From Glossina fuscipes (lineage: Eukaryota > Arthropoda > Insecta > Diptera > Glossinidae): 64,000 nt of DNA. The DNA is taken from positions 9,926,563 through 9,990,562 of the forward strand of contig NW_023998417.1 of the NCBI RefSeq assembly GCF_014805625.2, in the 5' to 3' direction. Below the pieces are notes generated by a model. The model was not told the DNA's origin and made no database searches. It was given only the letters and a program-made list of their open reading frames with translations. Of the stretch, positions 22,020 to 34,126 are shown in pieces (within the stretch, counting starts at the first letter, position 1; each line of letters begins with the position of its first letter). Both the position numbers and the translations under genes were made by a program.

Positions 22020-23097
22020 TTTCTAGGTTTTAGATTTTATTAATTTTTATTTTATTCCTTTTTGTGTTTTTCAATTTCTTTGTGTAAGAGTCCTTTTTAA
22101 AGGAAAATTAATATGAAATATTAATTATGAAGGGACTAATTATCTGCAATTTTTATCTGATCACATTCCATAATTAAGCAAATCGTTTATGACAGATTCA
22201 AAAGGAAAACGATAAGAACATCCGGGAAGAAAGCTTTAGCTATCCAGACTTTCTTGTGCTAACAAGTACATTAGAAGGAAGTAAGACAGCTGCAGGTTAA
22301 CACTTGACACTTTTTAATAATTTTTAAAGTACTTCCATAGGAAGTTGTCAATTGGGACTAAACAGGGATTTTAAATGAATTTGTTAAATACTTACATCAA
22401 TTTATATTGCAAGGATATTATGCCCATATTTGCATTGAATTGAACCAATCAATAAAAGAATTAAATCAACATTCACGAAATCGACTAGTGGCCCGCCCCC
22501 AAGTCTTAGAAATGGCAAAGTTGATACGGGATTTATGCACGTATTTATATTTTTAAGTGCGACAAGTAAAGAGCTCGATTTAGTATACACATCCCTTGGA
22601 TGTTTAGCAAGATCCGTCTAAATTCGTGTTTGTGCTTTAAGAGAAAACGAACGGTACATATCTCAAATCGATGAAAGTTTCTCTCCATTTCTTATTTTTT
22701 TAATTAAGATTTTCCGATTATATCAGTTTTAAGCACCTAACGAAAGTCAGTCATTTAACTCATTCTATTTGATTAATGTATAATTTAATTTTTTTCATGT
22801 ATACGTCATTTACAAAATTAGCTACGTTTTATTAGCACATATTTTTGAATATATCTATTCGCGATAGACTTGATAAATTTTTTTTTTATCGTTCTATTTA
22901 TGGCAATAGAATGACTCACAAGATCTGATATATAAAGTTATTTAATGCTATGGCGGAAAAAATGTAATACAAGTTCAATTTCCGGCATATAAGGTTCATC
23001 TTCGGAAAGTCTCTTTGCCCTGCGGGTACGATATATATTCTTTCTAAGCTCATATTTATAACTTTTTCCAAACACTTATATGTACAGCTTCGCTTAT
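22020..23097. other. Non-coding stretch, nothing recognised
   Basis: Homopolymer T runs and short frames only. A 62-codon minus frame at 22402-22590 has no recognisable feature. Confidence 0.35.
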
Positions 23098-23294
23098 CGT
23101 CTTAGTATATTGTTATTATTATTATTATAAATTTAGCCAGAGAATAAATTCTAGGACTAAAGTCTTAAAGCATTAGCATCTAAGGCTTTCGGCTGTGTTA
23201 AAAACTCTACCGCATTTGAGATTTGAACCCACGACCATTGAGTTGTTAGTCGAGACTCTTGCCTACTCAGCCACTCAGACGGCGTCTTAGTATA
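23098..23294 (-). mobile_element. tRNA-derived SINE, subfamily 1, full copy with 12-bp target duplication
   Basis: The insertion (23110-23282) is bounded by the direct repeat CGTCTTAGTATA at 23098-23109 and 23283-23294, a perfect 12-bp target-site duplication. On the minus strand it begins CCGTCTGAG. The A box is TGGCTGAGTAGG and the B box lies in GGTCGTGGGTTCAAATCTC, both pol III type II promoter boxes of tRNA origin. An unrelated body of about 80 bases follows, then a TAATAATAATAA tail. The structure (tRNA head, body, short-repeat tail, target duplication) defines a SINE moved by a LINE partner that is not in the window. Confidence 0.85.
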
Positions 23295-23299
23295 AAAAT

Positions 23300-24562
23300 G
23301 CATCTTGATTGCATGCCTATCGTTTTAGTTTGTGGGTTGTACTTATGTTTTTTTTTTTTATATATTGGTTCGGTGATTTTCATATTTTTTGCAAATGTCA
23401 GACCAATTCCTACTGAAGATAGATATTCATTAATGAAAAGATCTTAAAATATTCCAAAAATCTTCAAATATAATTTATTCCGATTTTGAACATCATAATG
23501 ATCATCATGAGTCTGTGTAATTTAAGAGATGGAAGGTAGTGGGCATTTTTAAATAATGTTAGAAAGAAAAACTTTCACTTGCATATTAAAGAAAATATGT
23601 TTAAAGTCTTTAAAAATCCTGAATTATGTAAACTTTATAGATTGCGGAATTATTGTTAACAACTTTTATACTTTATCATTAATTAACAACCCCTTGCAGA
23701 AGCACAACGTCTAAGCACAAATCTAAGAAACATTGATGTAGTAAAAAATAATAACAGTAGCAGAACTTTTGAAAAATAATTGTGTTATTGGTGACATTTG
23801 ATACTTTTTCCAGTTGACTCACTCGTTTGTGCAACATATTACAAGTCAAGAAGCATTTTACACAATCACAATTTAAGTACATTTTTCAACCACAAATTTT
23901 CTTCCTTTTTTTTTTTTTTTTATTTGGAAAACGTTTAATATGTGTATACTTTTTTTTTTTTTGTCATCAAGCAGTAACAACAATCGTTGATATTTAAAGA
24001 AACTATTGCCCTTTAAACCAAACGCAGCTTATTACCCTTAAGCGCGAATAGAATTTTTTATAATTTGCCTTTACTGAGTTAAACTCATTAAATTTACGGT
24101 TAATTATTACATTTTTCGTTTAGAGAAAGGCTTTTTCAAAACTCCATTTGAAATCTTTTAATTTCCTGCAGAAATTTCTAACAACTTCACCACTGATGTC
24201 TTCGCAGACATTAAAAAAAAAGAAGAAAAGGCATTGCTTAAGTAATTTCACTGCAGGATGTTGTTGTCTATGGTTACTTAACGGGATCAACATGTTTCCG
24301 TAATAAGAACCCTTTTCTCTCTCATTTTACAATTTTAAAATAAATAAATATATATATATTACTTATACAAATGTCTGAATATAGAATGGAAGGGTTAAAA
24401 TAAGGCACACACAAATACATATTTATAATTAAAAAACATGAGATGTGTCACTAACAGATAACAATGGAGATACATGATAAATACATAAACAAGGACTTAA
24501 ATTCTCGGAAACTTATTAAATGTTTTAGAAATTAAAAAAATTGGTCATCGGACCTTATTGTG
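23300..24562. other. Non-coding stretch before the tRNA genes
   Basis: Contains T tracts around 23.91 and 23.95 kb. Frames up to 67 codons show biased composition and no homology that I recognise. Confidence 0.35.
24534..24540 (-). terminator. Pol III terminator of tRNA-Leu copy 1
   Basis: Seven T on the minus strand, 22 bases past the tRNA 3' end; T4 or longer ends pol III transcription. Confidence 0.75.
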
Positions 24563-24642
24563 TGACAGCGGTGGGATTCGAACCCACGCCATTTCTGACT
24601 GGTGCCTAAAACCAGCGCCTTAGACCACTCGGCCACGCTGCC
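24563..24642 (-). tRNA. tRNA-Leu (anticodon UAG), copy 1
   Basis: An 80-nt type-II tRNA on the minus strand with discriminator A. The acceptor stem GGCAGCG pairs with CGCTGTC (one G-U). D arm: GGCCGAGTGGTCTAAGGC. The anticodon stem CTGGT/ACCAG encloses loop TTTAGGC, so the anticodon is TAG, decoding CUN leucine codons. There is a short variable arm, and T arm TGGGTTCGAATCCCA. No intron; CCA is not encoded. A T7 run on the minus strand at 24534-24540 serves as the pol III terminator. TATATAGAC lies about 20-30 bases upstream of the 5' end, as often seen for strongly expressed tRNA genes. Confidence 0.96.
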
Positions 24643-25525
24643 CCGGACTTACAATTTTGAAACTGTCTATATAATTTAAATTTTCTTTAATTAGCAAAGA
24701 AAATAGGTGATCTTGTCACTCTATCTATCACCACCACATGCGACATAACAACTTCAATAATGTATATCAATTGTATTATAATTATAATACTATTAACAGC
24801 TTTACAAACTTATCCTGAACATCATGCAAAAAAAACCGTCTTGTAGGCACAAGTCAAACTGGTATTGGGTACAATTTGTGAGACTTGGACGAACATCATA
24901 TATTTGCTCCGCGATGTTCAATAGGTCAGTAAGAGCAAAGTATATGGGGCGGTATAAAAAAATAGAAAATTTTTACAAATTAAAAGACAGTCTAAAAAGG
25001 AAACATATCTACGAATATGACTTTCATAAGCCTTCGAATTACCCCAGTACATGAATTGAGCAGTGGCAAGGCAGAGCTTTTTCTTTGTGTAAAATAACAT
25101 ACATTTATTTCACAGATTTTTTCTAAACTTTGGTAAAAGAGGCACAATTGCAATACTTGATTGTACTTTCATTGCAAAGATGTGGCCAAAAAACTATTGA
25201 ATAAATAAAAAAGTGCCTCCAGATATAGAGTTTTGTGTCTCCAGTGAGGTGTTAAAGGCCTCTGGTGTTTCTCCCATTATGTGTCTTTTGCATGTTCGGC
25301 CTGTATCTGTAAAATGTGAAACGAAATAAATACTAATTAAAAATGATGACACGATAGCAGTACAGTTATCTCTTTTGGAACGGCCATGCCAATACATAGC
25401 ACACTCGGTGCCAGATGTCATTAAATGCCTCTTCTCAAACCTGTAGCTTGTCTTAAACGCACCTCACCTCTCTCGTTCAAATAGAATTTATGTTTACGAG
25501 TTGTGAATCTGAGTTGATATTTGCA

Positions 25526-25574
<49 letters not shown>

Positions 25575-26280
25575 GCAATTCACTTTTTTATTACTTAGCT
25601 TTCTTTCTAATTTCTCCAATAAGTTTTTTATTTGCTGTGGATTTGTTCGATTTATCTTATTTCTTTTGAAGTTTTGATGTTTTTCGGCACACGCCACATA
25701 ACGTTGCAATTGCTGTCAGGTGCATTTTTGATAACTCTTTTCATGATCTGCCAAATAATGTCTTAATTGTTTTATTAAAGCCATAGATAGAGCTTATCGC
25801 TTGGTCTGTTTTTATAGTTTTTTTAATTTTGTTTTAACCAAAAATTTATAACAGAACGTTTTATTGTGTGAGTATGTATTGTTTCGAAGCAAAAGGTTAT
25901 AAAAAGGATGACAAGTAAACGCAATCACATGCTGTTACGACACTTAACAGGACACAATGGTAGGATATGTTTATAACTTTGTCAGATGAATTATTTTTAC
26001 TCTTCGTATATGATCCGGAAAACCAACAAACTCTGCGCGGCTTGCTTACCGCAAGTTGCGGAGCGGACAAAACCTTTGCTTTGCAAATGATCTTGAAGAT
26101 GGCACATAATATGCTCTATGTATAACTGCAGGTATTTATTTTTCAAATAATTGATCGACGATAAAATCCGGAATTTTATGCATTCTATAGTATAACTTAT
26201 AAAATTTGTAGGCAAAACTAATTGTGATAAAAATATTTATTTTTTCATTTAGTCGTATAAAGAATAATAAATGACAAATT
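24643..26280. other. Between the tRNA genes: no gene recognised
   Basis: A (TA)n array at about 25.53-25.57 kb and AT-rich DNA. A 76-codon plus frame at 24824-25054 is not supported by any family or splice context. Confidence 0.35.
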
Positions 26281-26289
26281 AAAAAAAAA
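26281..26289 (-). terminator. Pol III terminator of tRNA-Leu copy 2
   Basis: Nine T on the minus strand, starting 10 bases beyond the tRNA 3' end. Confidence 0.75.
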
Positions 26290-26299
26290 CCACTCTTGT

Positions 26300-26379
26300 T
26301 GACAGCGGTGGGATTCGAACCCACGCCATTTCTGACTGGTGCCTAAAACCAGCGCCTTAGACCGCTCGGCCACGCTGCC
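26300..26379 (-). tRNA. tRNA-Leu (anticodon UAG), copy 2
   Basis: Identical to the copy at 24.6 kb over all 80 nt except one D-loop base (GAGCGG here, GAGTGG there). Same strand, 1.66 kb apart. The acceptor, anticodon and T stems are fully paired and the A and B boxes are intact, so it looks functional. The flanks are not similar to those of copy 1, so any duplication is old or the pair arose by gene conversion. A T9 run at 26281-26289 on the minus strand is the pol III terminator. Confidence 0.96.
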
Positions 26380-26399
26380 TTCGAACAGGTCGTTGAGAT

Positions 26400-28590
26400 A
26401 TGTTCGTTTTGTATTAAGGTATGCAGCTTTTTTTTTATATCTAAAAAATTTATTAAGAAATGGGAAAGATTTACTAACTAATTAACAAATAAATGTTCTA
26501 TTGTGTGAAATAAACTCGATCGAATGCTTAAAGAAAAATTTTTTGTAAGTGAACTAATTAACTGCGGTTGCGAGAGTATACTTACACATACATGCATATC
26601 TACATATCTTATCGGTTCCTATTGCAGCTAACGGAAGATACGATTGCAAAGCTCTTTTGTTTTTTTTTTCTTTCCTGACTCATTGCTATTTTTGGCTTTG
26701 CGTGTAAACAAGAAAACACCCCCGTTTCGCAGCTTCGCAATTGCAAAACGCATTTGCCGTTGATAAAAAATTGTAAAAAGTTTTTTTGAAAGCTCTGCCT
26801 ATGCATAGCTTTCCAAAAGCGAAGAAGTAACATAAGTTAAGGCGTACTCGTAATACGCAAAAGAAAAAAAATTCTTTTTTCTTACTAATGAAATAGTAAA
26901 TAAAAAATTACATATTCTTTTAGTTATTCAATAAGTATTGTGTACATTTCAACATTGAATGATTGCCCGCCCTTTCGCCTCATCATTTACGCTATTTTGA
27001 TTTATTTTTATTTTATTAAACTTAAGCTCAGAAAGCAAGTAAGTGTACAGTTGTTCTCCGCTAAACGCGGTATTAAAATTATGATTATTATAACACGGCT
27101 TCGCTGCAACACGGTGCACATTTTTTTTGATTTATAGTATATTTAAATGTAAATTATGTTATTTCAAACTGTATTTTAATTTAAATAAAAAAAGTTTCAT
27201 GTAACAGGGTTAAACGGGAGACGCCTGTACATATTGTGTATTGTATGCATAAATGAGTCTAAGTAAATGTCGTTTAACTTTATTTGCTTCCATATAAATA
27301 TATACTGAAATAATAAAATCATGTAAGTGTTATACAAAGCATAGGACAAACGGAAATTATCGCATTTTGTATGAAAAATCGCCTATCACATTTTCATGTA
27401 TAAAAATATCGCACAGAAGAGCTCAATCAGACACACATTCGCAGATTGTAGGAAACATTACTCTTGGAAATAGGTTATGTTAAGCAACTACAAGCTTTTT
27501 CTATATGACAAAATCAGAAATGCTTTTTTGCGCGTGGGTATGTGCACGTGTTTTATCACCGAAATAGTTCCCACAAACTTATTAGATGAAATTTTATTAA
27601 GATTTCACTTCTCAATAGTAGTAAATTGAAGAACATATCAGCTTCAATTTTCATCTCATACTCATAACTAGTCTCCCGGGATAGTCTTCAACTGTCGTGG
27701 CAGCTAAAAAATTTAGGAATTTTTTAAAGGAGATATTTACAGAAATATTCCCAAGTCAAGCTCGTATACTTAGCGAAAACATTTCAAATCGTTTTTTCCA
27801 TTGAAAACGTCATGGATTTTGCAGCAAGCTTATTGAAGTATAAGTAAAACAGTTCCAAGTTTAATGCTCGATGAACTTTTGTTGTGCTTCATTCGGTATA
27901 GAACCTACTTTCAGACTGAATGATGAACAATAAGTAAATGAAACTCCAAAAAAATGTGAACTTGTTTTTAAAATGCAATAAAATAATGGAAAATGTATAA
28001 ATTTCATTTGCAATTAAAAGTCCCTGATTAAACTTTTCTGTTCCATCTTTATCTCACAGATAAATTATTTGAAATCTCCTTAAAATATTTAAAATGTTTT
28101 AGTTAAGCTTTGGCGATATTGAATAGGGAAAATAGATCTGAATTTCGTGCAGCAAAGCAATGCACAGATTGCAGGGCAATTAATTTGAGAAGTAAATGAT
28201 TTATGAAAACTCCACAAAAAAAAAAAAAAGAAGCAAAACATTCACTAAGTTTGAGTTAAGATTTTTGAACTTCACATAAATAACAAATGCTTCGAAAAAC
28301 TAAACCAAAAACAGTTAAATGAACGAAACGTTTGTGTGTGCGTGTCGATGGTAGAAATAACAATATGTTGTGTGTTAATTAACAATTTGTTAAATTAAAT
28401 TGGCTTTATTTTCTCCGTTTTCTTATTTTCGGGGTAATAAATTTAAAACAGCGAGACGACGAGAAATTCTTTCGTTGAACAAAAAAGCAAAAATTCTCAA
28501 ATGAAACATAATTAAAAGGAACAAATAAGAAAATTATATTCGACCACGACCGAATGTTTTATGCCCATTACAGTTATCTATCTACGTTAT
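26400..28590. other. Non-coding stretch, nothing recognised
   Basis: AT-rich with A/T tracts and frames of at most 74 codons of biased composition. No exon-like borders or transposon motifs were seen. Confidence 0.35.
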
Positions 28591-28598
28591 TTACTCAC

Positions 28599-28731
28599 CA
28601 AGTCCTTTTGATACCCATATCGACAACATTTTGAAGAAAAAATTAGCCAATCCCGCCAACATTTTTCCAACATTGCCTGGCACTTCACCAACTACAAAAC
28701 CGCGACTTAAGCGTGATATCTGTTCTGAAGT
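28599..28731 (-). CDS. Orphan exon candidate (133 nt), gene unknown
   Basis: On the minus strand an acceptor (ATGTGTAG) and a strong donor (CTTG-GTGAGT) enclose 133 nt that are open in the frame beginning at the first base, while a stop (TAG) lies exactly at the acceptor. The peptide contains RLSRGFVVGEVPGNVGKMLA followed by a hydrophobic, Lys-containing segment (FFFKMLSIWVSKGL). It would enter at phase 0 and leave one base over. Codon choice looks more coding-like than the surroundings. I do not recognise the protein and found no partner exon in the window. It could be a cassette exon of a gene with large introns, or chance. Confidence 0.4.
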
Positions 28732-29402
28732 CTACACATTGCATAGTCTTGCGGATTAAGTAGAGAAATTGAATTAACTTGAAAAAAATTATTAAACTAA
28801 ATTTAAAAAAATTGCATTTGTTTAAGGGTTATCTTCCATTAACGAAAGTTACATTAAAATTGACTTGAATGTAAAAAAAAAAAAATCTGTTAACTATAAG
28901 CATAAAATGTTGCTACTGTGATAAAAGCGAACAGTAAAACGAGAAAGTAATAAAATTTACTAAAGTTATTGCTGTTATTGTTCTTTTTCTTTATGATTTC
29001 ATAAAAAACTGATTTCGAAATTTAATTCACTTATAGGCTTACATTGAGAATATACATAAAATAAGAAAAAATTTATGTTCGGTTTGCACCGACTCTATTA
29101 ACTTTTCTACGATATTTCCCAGCAACATATCAATTGTAAATTGTACTGCTGCACAATGTGTTATTTATATACTTAGGAACGACCCCAATTTGATCCAATT
29201 TAGTTGACTACTGAACTGGATGCAACGATTTATTTGAAGAAAAACTAAAGCTTCACTTGAAAGCTTTAGACTAAAACTTCCATATATAAAGTAGGGAAAG
29301 AAGGTAAAGTTCGGATTGTTGTTGGAATGGTAGGCGTGCTAGTGGTCCGACTTAGCCGAGACAAGGTCAACAGAACAAAATTGGAACCAAAGTTTAAGAT
29401 TT

Positions 29403-29502
29403 NNNNNNNNNNNNNNNNNNNNNNNNNNNNNNNNNNNNNNNNNNNNNNNNNNNNNNNNNNNNNNNNNNNNNNNNNNNNNNNNNNNNNNNNNNNNNNNNNN
29501 NN
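29403..29502. other. Assembly gap of 100 N
   Basis: Exactly 100 N, the usual placeholder for a gap of unknown size. The left contig ends and the right contig begins with the same nine bases, TTTAAGATT. Confidence 0.99.
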
Positions 29503-29934
29503 TTTAAGATTTTAATCGCGATTTCAACGAACGAATATAGAGCGACAGATAGGCGACTAAATCGGTTCCATTGGTTATGCTGTATTTACGTGTTTGTTCT
29601 TCAATCTGTATTTTATTTTATCCATTACAAAATATAGGGTTATAAATAAAATCGTATATCTAAATGTCAGAGATTATCCGCGGAAATCATTTCTGACATA
29701 TAATGGTAAGCGATTTTTTACAACTCAATTCTGTTAACACAATAAAGAACTTTTTACGAGGTTTATATGTCTCCTCCCTTATATTTGTATGCATCTTTTC
29801 ACAAAGACTATCATAGATCTTAATTCATTACAATCGCATATCAATATCTTGTATTATTCTATAAATAGATTTTATGATTTTCGCTTTATTAAGAATAAAT
29901 AATCAGTTTGAAGGGATATCAGAGACATATAGTG

Positions 29935-30650
29935 TGAAAATGTTATAATGACATTCGGGCAAGGCCGACCATTCAACACCTTACACCAACCATTAAATAA
30001 CCTTCATCAAATCATTAAATGCCATATTTTTACTTATCTTCGGGAAAGAATACAAAAAATTATACACTCCATGTTTCCGCATAAAGACATTCCTTTTATG
30101 AGAGGCCTTATATAAAAAGCGGGTCCAAAGTGTAAACTGATGATTCATGTCTTTAGGAAATTCAATATTTTATTTTCAAAGATGTTCTTGTTCTTCACTT
30201 AGATTTGCCATGAAGTGCTACAAACAACATTGTTGCCTTTACATCTCCTGAAATTATCAGAGCGAAAAAAAAGAGAGAAAAAAGTGAACCATTAGCCTCT
30301 AAAGTTTTCATATTAATTTAGAATGTCAAATACGAACGCCGATATCTGTCGAGAAATTTGCCAATTTCAATTCATGTAATAGCGTTTTCAAAATAAAGCG
30401 TTATAGGAGAGAACTGTGCAAAAATGATATAAAACGCTTCGTGAAAATATCTCAAAAGCTGCGACCCTAATGGTCAGTAAAAGAATACGTGGACAGACAT
30501 CGGACAGCTAGATAGATAGACGGTTAGATAACCTGTGATCGGTATAATAAAAAGTGAGTCTAACTGAACCCTTTCTGGGCGTTACAGAAATTCGCACGAG
30601 CTTAGCTTAGCCTGCACTACAAGTAATGTAGGGTACAAACACTAAAAGAG
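29935..30650 (-). repeat. Diverged dispersed repeat (TGTCTGTCCG family)
   Basis: Reverse orientation. Towards the right end, GTGCGAATTTCTGTAACGCC, CAGAAAGGGTTC and AGACTCACTTTTTATTATACC, then CCGATGTCTGTCC, match the family order. The left part (29.94-30.1 kb) has GGCAAGGCCGACCATTC, like the outer part of the 6.7-kb copy. Boundaries are approximate. Confidence 0.4.
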
Positions 30651-31760
30651 ATTATTAAAAGAAAGAGCGAGAAGGATTTGCTCGTATATATCATGCTATA
30701 TATATCGGGAATTATATTTCTTTATAATTTGAGGCCCCTTCCTAAGAGACCAATTTAAACTTAATACTACAAACTTCAGTCACTAAGCTTTTAGGGTAAC
30801 AGTTTGAAAGAAAAGGGCATTAATCAATTTTTTGCTAACTGAGCATGGATTCATGGCCAGTCTGATAAGAAAGAATTATAGATCAACCTCGTTCTTCCAT
30901 GCAAACTCTTGAGACTGTTATCCGGATTTCAACAGATCGGCAAAATAAATTCCACTATTCACATAGAATTAGGAATATTCCGGCCAAGTGGAAAAGTTGT
31001 GTAGGGTAGTTGTCGAGAAGATCGTTTTCACTCTTCTAAATAACAACTGCACAGGAAAGACAAAGCCATCCTTCGACTGCGCTTGTAAGAAGCATACGAT
31101 CCTAAAAGGTATTCTATAGTTACTCAGAGTAGTTGTATCCAAAAAAAAAATATATATATTATTGGACAGAAGCGCATTACGTTCCAATAGTTGCAATTTT
31201 GAACATTACTAGCTACTCCTAAGGAAGATAAGGTGATCTAGGCATTAAGGAACTTGTGGACAAGGTTAGACAAAGATAGATGTACTCTTTTCTTCTAACG
31301 CCAGTATAGGCAACAAGACAATTTTTACGTATTGCTTAAGCTATTCATTTGTGTATATGTACGTGTGCTTGCTAACTTCGTATCCACTTATAATTATCGC
31401 TTATTTCTCTTCTTTCTCGTATTTCCTAAGCGATAATAATAATGTAGTGTGGAAAAGCACACAAAGCACATCTGCATGATTTTGATGTGTTTGCTCAAGG
31501 TAGACACAAAAAAAAACAAATGATTTCCGCTATTATTGCTTGGACTGTTCTATACTTAGGTGTACACTTATATATATGTATATATTTATATATATTACGA
31601 AGGGTTACTCTTTCAGTTTCTTTTTCATACCGCTTTTAATAAACAACGACACAACAATAGCAATTCGAATTTGATATATATATATATATATATATACATT
31701 TTTACAGATGGACTTTTATCAGAGTTATGACCTAATTTTTATTTTTCTCTTCATTTACAG

Positions 31761-31813
31761 GAATTTTGTTATAAGATATACAGACGTGTATGCATATTTA
31801 CTCGGAACATTTG
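31761..31813 (+). CDS. Possible 53-nt exon, gene unknown
   Basis: Plus strand. A very good acceptor (TTTTTCTCTTCATTTACAG) and a very good donor (TTTG-GTGAGT) border 53 nt. Two frames are open; one reads NFVIRYTDVYAYLLGTF. It could equally be a non-coding 5' leader exon or chance. TA-rich tracts lie on both sides. Confidence 0.25.
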
Positions 31814-32379
31814 GTGAGTTTTTGTTATTATTTCTGATATAGATATATAGACATATATATGTATATATATATATATGAAAACGTATCGTGTTATTTTCAT
31901 TCACTAAATGCGAGGTTTATTATTGTTTCTACTGTAACTCGATCTTTCAACGCTACACATACTCACATATTGTTGAATTTAAACAGTTTCATACAATTTG
32001 AATATTGCGTATGTCGCATTGTTGTGAAGTAATTATTATATAAAATTCAACAGTTAAAAAAAATTTCTTTTCACCAAGGATTCCTTGAATCGGATATTTA
32101 TTTAATTAAACCGGGTAAAATAGTAGAATTTATTGTAATATTTGTGTCAATTTATTTGAATGAGCGTTAAATTCTCTTAGGGCAGTAGTTAACATAAGAT
32201 GAATTATTAGCCTTTGAGACCTGATATGTTATCCTGTTATTACGTAATGCAGTGGTTAATACTGTGACTCAAATAGTGAGAAATTTCACATCATAAATGT
32301 CATTAGTGTTCCAGCTGCGTTTGATTTTATGCGACACAAGAAGTACTTTTTTGCCCGTTTTTTTAAGGTGTACGATGAG

Positions 32380-32660
32380 ATGATATCCGATCGGTCATGA
32401 AACGACTTATTACAGAAGACGAGACTTGGGTCTACGTCCATGATCCTGAAACGACGGATTACTTAAGCGAACATCGTGCCAAACATGGGCCAAGACCGAA
32501 AAAATCGCGCCAAAGTCGCAGTTTTCATCGATTATCGTGATGTTGCGTATTATGAACTGCTTCCCTCACGGCGAAATGTTTGCAAGGAAGATTATTTAGT
32601 GTGTTATGCATCGTTTCCGTAAAGCCAATCGCATAAACAGGCGGTATTTAGAGAAGGAAA
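32380..32660 (+). pseudogene. mariner transposase relic (first catalytic Asp region)
   Basis: Plus strand. ITEDETWVYVHDPETT, then RAKHGPRPKKSRQSRS, then (after a frameshift) FIDYRDVAYYELLPSRRNV and EDYLV match the central mariner domain ('vtGDETWVy...RPKK.R.srsk...vFfDyrGvvhhEflp'). The Gly of GDETW is Glu, and frameshifts and stops break it. N- and C-terminal parts are missing. Confidence 0.75.
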
Positions 32661-32929
32661 ATTTAAGTTGGTCTTACTTTTTGAACACAGTATACGTTAC
32701 TTTCTTTCCATACTCTCTGTTTGGCATATAATTTCTTTAGTTCCAATTTTGTACAAAAAAAAAGAAAGAAGACAAGAGATCCGTTCTAAGCCCGACGTAA
32801 TATTTTGTTGTATTTTATTTTATACCCATCACCGTAGGATAAGCGCATATTCATTTTCTGAAAACATTTGAAACATAGAAGCTTTAAAGACCCCTTATAT
32901 ATGTATTTGTGTATATATAAAGAGCACGT

Positions 32930-33065
32930 TTATCTGTTCGTCCGTCTGTCTCCCGACTGCGCTCGGCTTCACATTTGCAGAAACACAGAAACTTCTTTCA
33001 GATTCGTATTGAAATTGAGTCAAATCGGTTAAAAGACACGTCCACGGAACCAGGTAAAGTGAGAA
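32930..33065 (+). repeat. Fragment of dispersed repeat (TCCGTCTGTC core)
   Basis: TCTGTTCGTCCGTCTGTCTC is followed by GAAATTGAGTCAAATCGGTT, in the order seen in other copies. Short and diverged. Confidence 0.4.
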
Positions 33066-33824
33066 CATCCTTTTTTTTCCAAGAGCATAACTCTTATTGG
33101 CATATAGTTATAACAATTATCGTATAATTGACTTATCATAATATAAAATATTATTATTATAAGTATTACTATAAATTAGTAAATTAAACTAAACTTAATC
33201 GGCGATTGCTAACACCACAAGAGGAAAGATTACTGTACGCAATGTATACATGTTGCTATGAACATACACTCGTACTTATTAGATACGTTGGATAATTGAT
33301 TGAATTGTTAATGACAACCCATTTGTAAGTATTTCTCTTACAAAACGTCATTATTGCATAATATTTAATAGAATTTATATATATATGAATATATATATAT
33401 ATATATATAAATTAATGCATATACTTTTCTGCTTTTTTGCGCTATTAAAGCGAGTATAAAATCCAAAATAATAAAATAAAAAAAAAAATATAAAATAAAA
33501 AAAAAACATAATCTAAAACCGGTTTAATGCATTTTTAAAAACATGCTCTTGAAGAAGACTGCTGACTGGTGGTCGGTCGTTTTTGGTTGAAAGAGAAGAA
33601 AATAAAAATGAAAGAAATAAAAAGCGAAAATAACAACATTACGTTTTACTATACTTTTCATTGCTTTCGCTATTTGTGCAATCGTTATTGTTGTTATTGT
33701 AATGCAGTTTCGCTTTTATTTGCAACGCATAAAGAGTGATTTTTTGCATGACAACCCTTTTCCTGCTTGAATACTTACTAAGGACTGCTCTGGTTGTTGC
33801 TGTTTGCCGCTATTGCCGCTCTCA

Positions 33825-33882
33825 CAATGATGATAATGATGATGATAATGATGACGATGATAATGATGACGATGATGATGAT
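33825..33882. repeat. GATGAT/GATAAT microsatellite
   Basis: About 58 bases of GAT-based trinucleotides with AAT and GAC variants. It creates spurious Asp/Asn-rich and His/Ile-rich frames on both strands. Confidence 0.85.
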
Positions 33883-34095
33883 GTTCAATCGAACATTTAC
33901 ATAGTGTATGCAGACAGACACTTTGTGTGCACAAATAAACACAAAAAAAAAGAAACTTTGTAATGAGAAATTGTATATATATGTAGACCCAAAAGGAGAA
34001 TAATGAACGTCAATAGGCTGATAATAAGTGTGTACGTGATTATAATGACAGAGTACGTGCATAATAGTAATAATCATCATAAACATCTTTCAATA

Positions 34096-34126
34096 TGCTG
34101 AACATATGCTGATAGCATGTTCAGCA
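34096..34126. repeat. Imperfect palindrome / hairpin
   Basis: TGCTGAACAT and its exact reverse complement ATGTTCAGCA lie 11 bases apart; the spacer itself contains GCTGATAGC, which can extend the stem by three pairs. No gene abuts it. Confidence 0.6.

Noticed and set aside
24824..25054. 76-codon plus frame containing a possible amidation motif (VRLGR)
   Set aside because: No signal peptide, single motif without flanking dibasic sites, no known neuropeptide family match.
29327..29515. Frame crossing the 100-N gap
   Set aside because: Continuity depends on unknown bases; no coding evidence on either side.
33716..34086. Asp-rich and His/Ile-rich frames
   Set aside because: Products of the GATGAT microsatellite on both strands.
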